The position numbers and the translations under genes are program-made. Under the pieces are notes generated by a model that was not told where the DNA came from, made no database searches, and was given only the letters and a program-made list of their open reading frames with translations. A stretch of 64,000 nucleotides of DNA, taken from JAXGMV01 sp040768445 (GTDB lineage: Bacteria; Chloroflexota; Anaerolineae; Anaerolineales; Anaerolineaceae). Positions 24,493-32,312 of the stretch are shown here, in pieces. Position 1 is the first letter of the stretch. Each line of letters starts with the position of its first letter. Location of the stretch: NCBI GenBank assembly GCA_040768445.1, contig JAXGMV010000001.1, positions 2,294,001-2,358,000 of the forward strand, in the 5' to 3' direction.

Positions 24493-26022
24493 TGCTATGT
24501 TATGTGCAATACACAGAATTCCCCATTCAGTACTCACTTTATCAATTCCTCGCAGAAGAAACCGCCTGAACCCCCAATCCCCCTTGAGACGGCCAAATAC
24601 AGCCTCCACCTCAACCGGGCGCCGAGATCGCAATACCAATCCTTGCGGAGAAAGTAGATTATCACGGGCTTGTTGTTTGAGCCTTTCCCACTCCTTGCCT
24701 ATTTGTATCTGCCGGTTATTTTTTGCCCGAGTACATTCTGCCTTTACAGGACAGTGTGAACAATCCTCACACTCATATATGCGTCGTTCTGAGGTGTATC
24801 CATTCTCACTCTTGTATGGCTTTGTATACACATATCGTAAACGTTTCTTTTGTGGACATTCATATTCATCTTCTTGAGCATAATAGGCAAAATTCTCTGC
24901 CCGATAAGGCTGTTTCTTTTTATAGTTCCGTTTCTGTTCGTAATGAAAGCGGTTGTCTTTGACGTAAGTTGTTATGTGGTTTAGGTCCAGGTAGCTGTAG
25001 TTCTCTTCACTGCCATATCCCGCATCTGCCACCAGGTTTTTGGGATAATCCCCCAGCCACAGCCTGAACTTCTCAAGGTGTTCTTTCAAGCAACTGGTAT
25101 CTCCTGCCCTGCGATGTAAGCTGAAGCCTAATACAAATTGCTTCTGTGTCCCCAGTTGCACATTATAGCCAGCCTTCAACTGTCCATTCCTCATGTGGTC
25201 TTCTTTCATCCGCATATATGTGGCGTCATTATCGGTCTTGCAGAAGTTGTTGCGTCCCTCAAATATCGCTTCATACCGTTCATATTTCTCCATCCTTGGA
25301 ATGTAATCTTTCTCCAACTTCGCCTTGGCCTTGCTCAAATCTTTGTCTTCCGGATTTTCTTTCAACCGTTCATTGATCTTCCTGGCGGCTTCTTTCAGTC
25401 TCTCTGCGTCTATTTCTTTGCCTTCCCCTACTTCTTCTAAATCATTCTCTCCGTATTTCGCCTCTTCCGCTGCTTCTATCTCGTCTATTTCTTCGAGTAA
25501 CTGCTGTACTTTTTCTCGCAGTTTGGCTTTATTCTTCTCTGTGCTCTTCCGCCACACAAATTTGTATTTGTTCGCATTAGCCTCTATCTTTGTCCCATCT
25601 ACAAAGTAGTGCTCCAGATCAACATAGCCCGCTTCCATCAGTTGCTCTATTACCCCGTAAAATACTTCGTCGATCACCGCTTTCATAACCTTCCCCCTGA
25701 AGCGGTTGATGGTTCGATGGTCTGGACGGTTCATCCCGCTCAGCCACATGTAATTCACATTCTCCCGCAGTTCTTTCGCTATTCGCCGCGAGGAAAACAC
25801 CCGTTGTGTGTAGGCATATACGATGACTTTCAGCAGCATCTGTGGGTTGTAGGCGCTTGTCCCTCCCCCTTTGTACTGCTTCTCCAGTATCAGTCGATCG
25901 ATCTCTTCGATCATTTTGCTCACCACCCTTACCAGATGGCTTTCAGGTATCAGCTCTTCCAGGCTCGGTGGTAATAGCATTGCTTGTTGTGGTTCGTATC
26001 GTTTGAAGATTTGTCTTTTCAT
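24475..26022 (-). CDS. IS1182-family transposase
   Basis: 515-aa DDE transposase. The N-terminal half matches the DUF772-type domain (YNPQMLLKVIVYAYTQRVFSSRRI). Candidate catalytic residues are Asp in FVDGTKIEANANKY, Asp in VADAGYGSEENY and Glu in EVEAVFGRLKGDWGFRRF. A cysteine-rich zinc ribbon (CEDCSHCPVKAEC) lies before the last block, as in the IS1182 group. A charged coiled-coil-like stretch occupies about residues 165-240. The frame is intact, so the element may be active. TATAAT (+ strand 26029-26034) lies 6 nt before the ATG, so the transcript may have almost no leader. Confidence 0.94.
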   Translation of the reverse strand: MKRQIFKRYEPQQAMLLPPSLEELIPESHLVRVVSKMIEEIDRLILEKQYKGGGTSAYNPQMLLKVIVYAYTQRVFSSRRIAKELRENVNYMWLSGMNRPDHRTINRFRGKVMKAVIDEVFYGVIEQLMEAGYVDLEHYFVDGTKIEANANKYKFVWRKSTEKNKAKLREKVQQLLEEIDEIEAAEEAKYGENDLEEVGEGKEIDAERLKEAARKINERLKENPEDKDLSKAKAKLEKDYIPRMEKYERYEAIFEGRNNFCKTDNDATYMRMKEDHMRNGQLKAGYNVQLGTQKQFVLGFSLHRRAGDTSCLKEHLEKFRLWLGDYPKNLVADAGYGSEENYSYLDLNHITTYVKDNRFHYEQKRNYKKKQPYRAENFAYYAQEDEYECPQKKRLRYVYTKPYKSENGYTSERRIYECEDCSHCPVKAECTRAKNNRQIQIGKEWERLKQQARDNLLSPQGLVLRSRRPVEVEAVFGRLKGDWGFRRFLLRGIDKVSTEWGILCIAHNIAKAAVV

Positions 26023-26045
26023 CCCCCTATTATATTAAAGTTTTT

Positions 26046-26081
26046 GAGGCTGCCCATACTTTTGGGACAGCCTCCTTTTTT
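26046..26081 (+). terminator. Intrinsic terminator formed by the right end of the IS
   Basis: GAGGCTGCCC (26046-26055) pairs with GGGACAGCCTC (26064-26074) with a single bulged A, followed by six T. It includes the IS terminal repeat, so the element carries its own terminator pointing toward mazG and would block read-through from the ribosomal operon. Confidence 0.85.
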
Positions 26082-26154
26082 GTTTTAATAGTGTGAATTC
26101 GATCTCGGATTAGAATTAAGTAGAAAAAATTACACAGAAAAGTGGAATAGATAA

Positions 26155-27621
26155 ATGAATAATCAAGCTGGAATCACAATCATTGGCTGTGGGACAGGAA
26201 AACCGGATCAAGTAACCAGGGAAGCATGGCAAATTTTGAATAGCGCTGATGAACTCTACTTCCGTACAGGGAGTTTGTTCAGTACTGAACAATTGCCAGA
26301 TTCAATAGACATTTACACTTTTGATCACTTTTATGATCATGCTGATGTATTCGAGGATGTTTACCAGGCAATAATTGACCAAGTGATTGAACTGGGCAAA
26401 AGGCCGAACGGCGTTGTTTACTGTGTTCCTGGACACCCATATGTTGCTGAAACCACTGCGCCTGCAATCATAAAGAGAGCGCTAGAGGAAGGCATCCGGT
26501 GCAGGATAATCGAAGGAATAAGTTTTCTTGAGCCTGTATTTACTCATCTGAAGATAGATCCATTTGATGGGTTAGTACTGCTTGATGCCTTGCAGATAAA
26601 AGATTTTCTACTACCGCCTGTAAATTTTGGTAAAAGCCTTTTAATTGCCCAAATCTATTCCAAAGATATTGCTTCAGAAGTGAAATTAATGTTAACCACC
26701 GTGTATCCGGATGAATATCCAGTCATCATGGTACATGGTGCCGGCACTGACAACACGGTTGTTGAGCATATTAGCCTGTATGAGATAGATCGTAGTTCAC
26801 ACATTGGTTTGACAACCACTCTGTATGTTCCTAAGTGGAAAGAAGAATCGACTTTTGAATATTTACTGAATGTAATTGCCCGACTGCGCGCACCAGATGG
26901 CTGCCCTTGGGATATGGAACAAACCCACCTATCATTAAGACCGTACCTGTTGGAAGAGGCATACGAAACAGTTGAAGCCCTTGATCAAGAGGATGCAGCA
27001 AAATTACAGGAGGAACTTGGTGATTTGCTGCTGCAGATTGTGCTTCATGCCCAGATTGCTAACGAATCAGGTGATTTTAATATTTTTGACGTACTCAAGG
27101 GTATTAGCCACAAACTTGTCACACGCCACCCACATGTTTTTTCCAGTGAGAAGGTCGAGTCAGTAGACCATGTGCTTCAAAACTGGGAAAAGCTTAAGGA
27201 GATTGAGCGGCAGGAGAAGGGGGAGAAACAGATAAATGGTTTACTAAGAGGTGTTTCTTCCGGGTTGCCAGCGTTAATTCAGGCACAACAATATCAAACG
27301 CGAACCGCAAGAGTTGGTTTTGATTGGCCTGATATTGATGGTGTAAAGGCAAAAATTGTTGAAGAAATTAACGAAATAAACCTTGCTTCAAATCAATCGC
27401 AGCTAGGAGATGAAATTGGCGATTTATTATTCTCTATTGTCAACCTCGCCAGGTGGTATGACATTGATGCTGAAAGTGCACTGAGAAAATCTAACGCGAG
27501 GTTTAAGAATCGGTTTGAGTATATAGAGAGAAGGATTCAAGAAACCAACCAACAGATGGGTAGACTCTCGCAAAAAGAGATGGATGTTTATTGGGAAGAA
27601 GCAAAGAGAAAGCAAAAATAA
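26155..27621 (+). CDS. mazG: Tetrapyrrole-methylase-like / MazG nucleotide pyrophosphohydrolase fusion
   Basis: 488 aa, same architecture as B. subtilis YabN. Residues about 1-220 resemble the SAM-dependent tetrapyrrole methylase fold (ITIIGCGTGKPDQVTREAW; GVVYCVPGHPYVAE). Residues about 235-480 are two MazG units: LRAPDGCPWDMEQTHLSLRPYLLEEAYE with EExxE and EELGDLL, and a second with EEINEI and DEIGDLLFSIVNLARW. MazG hydrolyses NTPs to NMP and PPi and is thought to clean the nucleotide pool; the function of the methylase part is unknown. The gene is monocistronic by appearance, isolated from the ribosomal cluster by the IS. Confidence 0.93.
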   Translation: MNNQAGITIIGCGTGKPDQVTREAWQILNSADELYFRTGSLFSTEQLPDSIDIYTFDHFYDHADVFEDVYQAIIDQVIELGKRPNGVVYCVPGHPYVAETTAPAIIKRALEEGIRCRIIEGISFLEPVFTHLKIDPFDGLVLLDALQIKDFLLPPVNFGKSLLIAQIYSKDIASEVKLMLTTVYPDEYPVIMVHGAGTDNTVVEHISLYEIDRSSHIGLTTTLYVPKWKEESTFEYLLNVIARLRAPDGCPWDMEQTHLSLRPYLLEEAYETVEALDQEDAAKLQEELGDLLLQIVLHAQIANESGDFNIFDVLKGISHKLVTRHPHVFSSEKVESVDHVLQNWEKLKEIERQEKGEKQINGLLRGVSSGLPALIQAQQYQTRTARVGFDWPDIDGVKAKIVEEINEINLASNQSQLGDEIGDLLFSIVNLARWYDIDAESALRKSNARFKNRFEYIERRIQETNQQMGRLSQKEMDVYWEEAKRKQK

Positions 27622-27660
27622 AGAATATTACTTAATTATTCAATATAATTAATAAAGTAC

Positions 27661-27688
27661 TTGACAAAATTAAATATAATGCTATTAT
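27661..27688 (+). promoter_or_regulatory. Sigma-70-type promoter for the DUF4097-like gene
   Basis: A perfect -35 TTGACA (27661-27666), 16-nt spacer and TATTAT -10 (27683-27688) lie in very AT-rich DNA about 50 bp upstream of the start codon at 27742. A second TATAAT at 27675-27680 is too close to this -35. Confidence 0.75.
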
Positions 27689-27741
27689 AGTTAAAGTATA
27701 CTGTTTAAATTAACTATTCTTTGATCTTGCCAGGTGAAAAA

Positions 27742-28863
27742 ATGACTAATAATTATGTTTCATATAAAGTACCTGAATCCAGGAAATTAACTGTAAAGGC
27801 ATATGGTAACCTGGATATTACAGGATGGGATAGGCCAGACATCACACTTGATATCAATAATTACACCCAAAGGGTGGAGCAAAATGCTGATGGCTTGAGA
27901 ATTGTGAGTTTTGAGGATTGTTTGATCAATATACCCAGTGATGTGTCATTGGAAATTGAAAAAGCTTTTGGCAATGTGCGTATCAGAGAGATATCAGGCG
28001 ATGTAAAAATTATCAAAGTGAATGGGAAACTGGCAGTTCAGACTCTAGCCAATGTAAAGATCGGCAAGATTGATGGCGAGTGCTTGGTTAATAAACTTAC
28101 AGGGTCTTTATTGATAGAAAAAGTGAATGGCGAATTAAAAGGCGATGAAATACTTGGCACTGTTTCTGTGAGTAAATGTAATGGCCGTGTAACACTTAAT
28201 CGATTAGGAAATTCTGTAAATATCTCTTCAAATGGCGACATTGAACTTGGTTTGCTAGGTGATACTCATGGTAACGTGAATTTGCGTGCAAATGGTGATG
28301 TCAAACTCTTCATTCCACCACTATTCAGGATGAACTACAAATTGGAAAGCAAATCTGAAGTTATCAAGATTTCATTGACTGACCAAACCTCAGAAATGAA
28401 TACACGCCGTTTTACTTCTGGTGTTGAAGAATTTGCTAACGATGTCAATATAGTGGCAGATGGTGACATACATATAACGTCAACGGCTTCAATGACCGAT
28501 GAAGTTCAAGCACTTTTTGAAAACCTGGATTTGGTTTGGGATTCATTGAGAGAACAAAGAGTTATAAAGCGAAAATCGAAAATGGATTTTGTCTCTTTTG
28601 ATACTGAAGCCTTTGAACAAGAGGTCAATAGTAAATTGGCCGGTGTTGAACAAAAAATTAAGGATGCATTGAGCAAAGTTGATTTCAACCTGAAAAATTT
28701 GGGGATAAGCACAAGGTTAGATGATACGCTTGAAGTTACAGAAGACCAGGATAAGGTGACTGAGCAGGAAAAACTTATGATTATCAAGATGGTGCAGGAA
28801 AGAAAGATTTCAGTTGAACAAGCTGATAAACTGTTAACCGCACTTGAAATGGCAACAGAATAA
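27742..28863 (+). CDS. DUF4097-like beta-repeat protein with C-terminal SHOCT-like helix pair
   Basis: 373 aa, starting at ATG 27742 behind AGGTG; an upstream in-frame TTG at 27721 is less likely. Residues about 1-250 are short beta-strand repeats with recurring NG and GDV/GNV turns, resembling the DUF4097 putative adhesin fold. There is no signal peptide or membrane segment, so it is probably cytoplasmic. The last 40 residues (EKLMIIKMVQERKISVEQADKLLTALE) match the short helical module found in YvlB/LiaX-type proteins linked to envelope stress. It has its own strong promoter and terminator, so it is a single-gene unit. The exact function is unknown. Confidence 0.7.
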   Translation: MTNNYVSYKVPESRKLTVKAYGNLDITGWDRPDITLDINNYTQRVEQNADGLRIVSFEDCLINIPSDVSLEIEKAFGNVRIREISGDVKIIKVNGKLAVQTLANVKIGKIDGECLVNKLTGSLLIEKVNGELKGDEILGTVSVSKCNGRVTLNRLGNSVNISSNGDIELGLLGDTHGNVNLRANGDVKLFIPPLFRMNYKLESKSEVIKISLTDQTSEMNTRRFTSGVEEFANDVNIVADGDIHITSTASMTDEVQALFENLDLVWDSLREQRVIKRKSKMDFVSFDTEAFEQEVNSKLAGVEQKIKDALSKVDFNLKNLGISTRLDDTLEVTEDQDKVTEQEKLMIIKMVQERKISVEQADKLLTALEMATE

Positions 28864-28885
28864 CTACAAACGTAACAATTTTATT

Positions 28886-28924
28886 CACAGCCGGTAGGTA
28901 CAAAACCTACCAGCTGTGTTTTTG
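28886..28924 (+). terminator. Intrinsic terminator after the DUF4097-like gene
   Basis: CACAGC-C-GGTAGGT pairs with ACCTACC-A-GCTGTG around an ACAAA loop (13 bp with one mismatch), followed directly by a run of T. It starts 23 bp after the stop codon. Confidence 0.92.
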
Positions 28925-28948
28925 TTCGGAGATCTGGTTGAGTATAAT
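28921..28948 (+). promoter_or_regulatory. Candidate promoter upstream of the 29119 gene
   Basis: A perfect TATAAT (28943-28948) lies 16 nt after TTTGTT (28921-28926), a weak -35, just past the preceding terminator. It would give a leader of about 160 nt before the start at 29119; that leader has no strong structure I can see. Confidence 0.45.
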
Positions 28949-29118
28949 AGGGGCTGAATGAGACTTGCAGTGATGAAAACAACCTTTTTCAATATGCTCT
29001 CTAACAACACTTTCGTTAGCTTATGCACTTCGTGTGTAATTAACAATCAGTTTACGCATTTACTCATTCCGAACGCTTCAGCTTTATTCTCTATCACAAA
29101 CGATAAATAAAATGCGCC

Positions 29119-29724
29119 ATGGATCAAAAATTGGGCACATATTTACGATATTTCTGTTTACTCCTGTCACTAACCCTGGTAATGATATATGTTGCGTATT
29201 TGAAAATTAATCAAAGCGAATTTACAGATAGTCCTGGGATTGTGATTTCACATCCAAAAACGATTTCAAAAGGTGATTGTGACAGTGTGATACTAACGAT
29301 AGATGAGAACCAAGCGTATTTCCATGAGCTTAAAGATGCGGTCTTGGCGAATTCTAAAGGATATTCACTTCAGCCAAATACAAATATCATCCTGGAAACA
29401 GCACTTGTTTTTCCCGGAATGTCAGTTGACCCGGCAGGCGCAGTCAAGAGGCCCTGGGTTGTCGGTACGGAACAAGCTTTCTCATGGAAGGTGTGCTCAA
29501 ACACGGAAGGTTCGTTTGAAGGAACTCTTTGGATCTACATTTACGTATTGACAAGCAATGAGACAGAGGTTGTTAAACTGCCTGTTAGCGCTTATCCAAT
29601 ATACATGAAGGTCAGGTCAATATTGGGTTTCTCTAAAGTTGATATGCAAGTGATGTTGATTTTGTTAATTGCGGGTTTCTGTGTCCTTGGGTTCTTGATC
29701 AAAAAAATAGTACTCACGCAATAA
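29119..29724 (+). CDS. Hypothetical protein with two membrane segments
   Basis: 201 aa, not recognised. It has an N-terminal membrane segment (residues about 11-27), an extracytoplasmic-looking domain of about 135 residues with two cysteines (GDCDS and WKVCSN) that could form a disulfide, and a C-terminal membrane segment (about 175-195) with a basic end. The domain resembles a beta-sandwich by strand pattern only. No Shine-Dalgarno precedes the ATG. It lies upstream of nuoA but is separated from it by 122 bp of AT-rich DNA, so a link with complex I is not shown. Confidence 0.6.
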   Translation: MDQKLGTYLRYFCLLLSLTLVMIYVAYLKINQSEFTDSPGIVISHPKTISKGDCDSVILTIDENQAYFHELKDAVLANSKGYSLQPNTNIILETALVFPGMSVDPAGAVKRPWVVGTEQAFSWKVCSNTEGSFEGTLWIYIYVLTSNETEVVKLPVSAYPIYMKVRSILGFSKVDMQVMLILLIAGFCVLGFLIKKIVLTQ

Positions 29725-29846
29725 AAAATATTAATGGTGTAAAAAATTCCATACCTTAAAATTATTATGTATTAAAATTTATTATGATAAAATTTATGCA
29801 CTTGCACAATAATTAAAAAACTGAATAGTGTCTTGATAGGAGCATC

Positions 29847-30203
29847 ATGCAAACTGATTGGACATTCATTGGTATTTCTCTCCTGGTGTCGATGTTCTTA
29901 CCCGCTGTAGCCATTTTCTTAGCCGGTCTGCTTGCCCCAAAAAAATCGAATAAATTAAAGAATTCTATTTATGAGTGCGGCATTGAAACTGTCGGCAAAA
30001 ATCAATTTCAGTTCAAAATTCAATATTATATTTTTGCCCTGGTTTTCCTTGTATTCGACGTGGAAGTTATTTTCCTCTTTCCGTGGGCAGCGGCTTACAA
30101 CCAGTTGTCCTTATTCGCCATTATTGAAGGTGTAATATTCCTGTTGATACTTTTGGGGGGATTGTTGTACATATGGAAAAAAGGTCTGTTGGAATGGTCA
30201 TAA
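29847..30203 (+). CDS. nuoA: NADH-quinone oxidoreductase subunit A
   Basis: NuoA (118 aa) has three membrane helices and a loop near the quinone tunnel. YECGIETVGKNQFQFKIQYYIFALVFLVFDVEVIFLFPW is split here as YECG, FKIQYYIFAL and FDVEVIFLFPWA, all conserved. Shine-Dalgarno TAGGAG precedes the ATG. It is first in the cluster but is followed by nuoH, with nuoB, C and D missing from the usual position. The upstream 122 bp is AT-rich and probably holds the promoter. Confidence 0.96.
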   Translation: MQTDWTFIGISLLVSMFLPAVAIFLAGLLAPKKSNKLKNSIYECGIETVGKNQFQFKIQYYIFALVFLVFDVEVIFLFPWAAAYNQLSLFAIIEGVIFLLILLGGLLYIWKKGLLEWS

Positions 30204-30230
30204 CGAACATACCGCATATAGAGGTTTCAG

Positions 30231-31466
30231 ATGAATTTCATAGCTGATCCAATCAATTTTGTCGCTGAATGGCTAAGCAGCCTTTTCGTCAAGTGGGGTA
30301 TGCTTGCCGAAGCCGCTGATTTTATCTTACGGGCACTTGGTGCAGCCATTGTTCCGCTTGGCGCAATGCTTTTCACCATTTTCTTAATTTGGCTTGAACG
30401 TAAACTTCTTGGGAGAATTCAAGACCGGATAGGACCAAACCGACTAGGTCCCTGGGGTCTATTCCAACCATTTGCGGATATGGCAAAGATTTTTATCAAA
30501 GAATATATCAATCCAATTGGTTTTAGTTGGGTACCTTTCAACCTTGCACCGGTCTTATCTGTAGCATCAGTATTAATGTTATGGATTGTCATTCCGTTGA
30601 TGCCGACGGTATTTGTCACTAATCTCAACGTAGGTTTGCTTTATTTAGTTGGCGTAGGTACCTTTGGATTGGTATCTGAGTTAATGGCCGGCTGGTCTTC
30701 AAATAACAAATATTCTTTGATTGGCGCATTCAGGGCAGTTGCCATTCTTGTATCCTACGAAGTGCCGATGGCAATGGTGCTATTGATTCCTGTGATGTTT
30801 GCAGGCTCATTCACATTGAATGAAATTGTCATGGCTCAGGATGTGTGGTTTATCTTCCTGATGCCTACAGCTGCTCTGATATTCTTCATTACATCAATCG
30901 CTGAAATGGCACGGTCACCTTTTGACCTTTTAGAGGCTGATTCTGAGCTGGTTTCTGGTTTTAACCTGGAATATTCTGGTTTGAAATTTGGGATGTTTTA
31001 TGTCGCTGATTTTCTCAGGGCATTTTCGATGTCCTTGATTTTCGCTACAGTATTTTTGGGCGGATGGCGCGGTCCATTTGTTGAGCAGTATCCGATTTTG
31101 GGAATTGTATATTTGTTGATTAAAACAAGCGTTTTCTATTTCCTGGGTTTACTCATCAGAGGTTCGATGCCCCGGCTCAGAATAGACCACATGCTTGATA
31201 TCAATTGGAAGTACCTGACACCCATGGCACTGATTCTGGTGATGTTGACCGCTGTGGTTAATAAGCTCATTCCAGCTGACACCACAATATTACGTGTAGC
31301 CATTTTATTCCTGATGAACGTGGTTGTATTTTTAGCTGCAGACCTAATGGTCAGCAACAAACTAAAAAGAGTAAAACGCGAAGTCATCAAAACTGATATG
31401 CGGAAACCTGCTGCTACCAGTAATGAACAGCCAGCGGCTTCACTTGATAATGGAGCAGTGTTATGA
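30231..31466 (+). CDS. nuoH: NADH-quinone oxidoreductase subunit H
   Basis: NuoH (411 aa) forms the quinone-access tunnel and links the redox and pumping arms. ERKLLGRIQDRIGPNRLGPWG and FIKEYINP, EMARSPFDLLEADSELVSGF and MPRLRIDHMLDINWKYLTP are intact. It is longer than usual, with about 35 extra residues at the N-terminus and a hydrophilic tail after the last helix. The stop overlaps the nuoJ start (ATGA). nuoI, normally next, is absent. Confidence 0.97.
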   Translation: MNFIADPINFVAEWLSSLFVKWGMLAEAADFILRALGAAIVPLGAMLFTIFLIWLERKLLGRIQDRIGPNRLGPWGLFQPFADMAKIFIKEYINPIGFSWVPFNLAPVLSVASVLMLWIVIPLMPTVFVTNLNVGLLYLVGVGTFGLVSELMAGWSSNNKYSLIGAFRAVAILVSYEVPMAMVLLIPVMFAGSFTLNEIVMAQDVWFIFLMPTAALIFFITSIAEMARSPFDLLEADSELVSGFNLEYSGLKFGMFYVADFLRAFSMSLIFATVFLGGWRGPFVEQYPILGIVYLLIKTSVFYFLGLLIRGSMPRLRIDHMLDINWKYLTPMALILVMLTAVVNKLIPADTTILRVAILFLMNVVVFLAADLMVSNKLKRVKREVIKTDMRKPAATSNEQPAASLDNGAVL

Positions 31467-31987
31467 CACCCTTACAACTCTTATTTCTTTTAACCGCTTT
31501 CATCATACTGGCATCTGCTGTCATGGTTGTTGCCAGCCGAAGAATGATGATTTCTGCCTTGTGGCTGGTTCTGTCACTATTCGGTGTTGCTGTCATTTTT
31601 GTTTTGTTAGATAACAGTTTTTTTGCAATCGTTCAGGTGATTATCTACATCGGGGCGATTGCTATCCTGATTGTCTTTGCCATAATGCTGACAAAGGAAA
31701 TTCTAAATAATCAACACCAAGTTCTTAATAAATACTGGTGGCTGGCGGCAATAACCACAATTGGATTTCTGGTAGTTTTCCTGGTAATTATGGCTGGTTG
31801 GAACCAGTTTGGTACCACACAGATTACATCGTTGACTGATAACTCTGACATAACCCAGGTCCTGGGAAAAGCGCTGGTGGATCCTGAAGGATTTGTCATA
31901 CCATTTGAAATTGCTTCAGTATTACTGCTTGCCTCACTGGTAGGTGCAGTCTATATAGCAGCAGAGAAAAAAGGAGGTAAAGAATGA
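31463..31987 (+). CDS. nuoJ: NADH-quinone oxidoreductase subunit J
   Basis: NuoJ (174 aa), five membrane helices. SRRMMISALWLVLSLFGVAVIFVLLDNSFFAIVQVIIYIGAIAILIVFAIML is covered by the segments LDNSFFAIVQVIIYIGAIAI and LIVFAIMLTKE, which include the flexible TM3 glycine region. It overlaps nuoH and nuoK by 4 bp at each end, so translation is coupled. Confidence 0.95.
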   Translation: MTPLQLLFLLTAFIILASAVMVVASRRMMISALWLVLSLFGVAVIFVLLDNSFFAIVQVIIYIGAIAILIVFAIMLTKEILNNQHQVLNKYWWLAAITTIGFLVVFLVIMAGWNQFGTTQITSLTDNSDITQVLGKALVDPEGFVIPFEIASVLLLASLVGAVYIAAEKKGGKE

Positions 31988-32292
31988 TACCGTTATCGTG
32001 GTTTCTCATTCTTTCCGGAGCGCTCTTCAGCATTGGATTATTTGGCATATTAACCAGGCGTAATGCAGTGGCAGTGGTGATGAGTGTTGAATTGATGATG
32101 AACGCTGTCAATATCAATTTGCTGGCTTTTTGGAGATATTTGCACCTCCCAGCAGTAGAGGGTTTGGTATTTGTAACCATTGTTTTTGTTGTTGCAGCAG
32201 CGGAGACAGCTGTTGGTCTTGCATTGATTGTCTCTGAATACCGCAACAGACAGACTGTGGTCGTTGAAGAAATGAACCTGCTCAAGGGTTAA
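31984..32292 (+). CDS. nuoK: NADH-quinone oxidoreductase subunit K
   Basis: NuoK (102 aa), three helices. The buried glutamates needed for proton transfer are in MSVELMMNAVNINLLAF and VAAAETAVGLALIV. Start ATG 31984 overlaps the nuoJ stop. Normal length. Confidence 0.97.
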   Translation: MIPLSWFLILSGALFSIGLFGILTRRNAVAVVMSVELMMNAVNINLLAFWRYLHLPAVEGLVFVTIVFVVAAAETAVGLALIVSEYRNRQTVVVEEMNLLKG

Positions 32293-32312
32293 TAAAGGCG
32301 CATTGAGGTGAT

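Larger units (their letters stand above)
24390..26074 (-). mobile_element. IS1182-family insertion sequence (1685 bp)
   Basis: A single full-length transposase on the - strand is bounded by imperfect terminal inverted repeats: left GGGGCTGCCCAAAAAGT from 24390 and right (reverse complement from 26074) GAGGCTGTCCCAAAAGT, matching at 14 of 17 positions. No target-site duplication is evident next to these ends. Each end also folds on itself, giving a strong outward-acting terminator at the right end and a weaker stem at the left. The element sits between rpsI and mazG, where it separates two transcription units without breaking a gene. Confidence 0.9.

Noticed and set aside
24497..25974. Several + strand frames inside the IS
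   Set aside because: They are antisense to the intact transposase and match no family; not passenger genes.
28949..29118. Riboswitch or small RNA in the long leader before 29119
   Set aside because: Only short 3-5-bp stems are seen, with no recognisable class.
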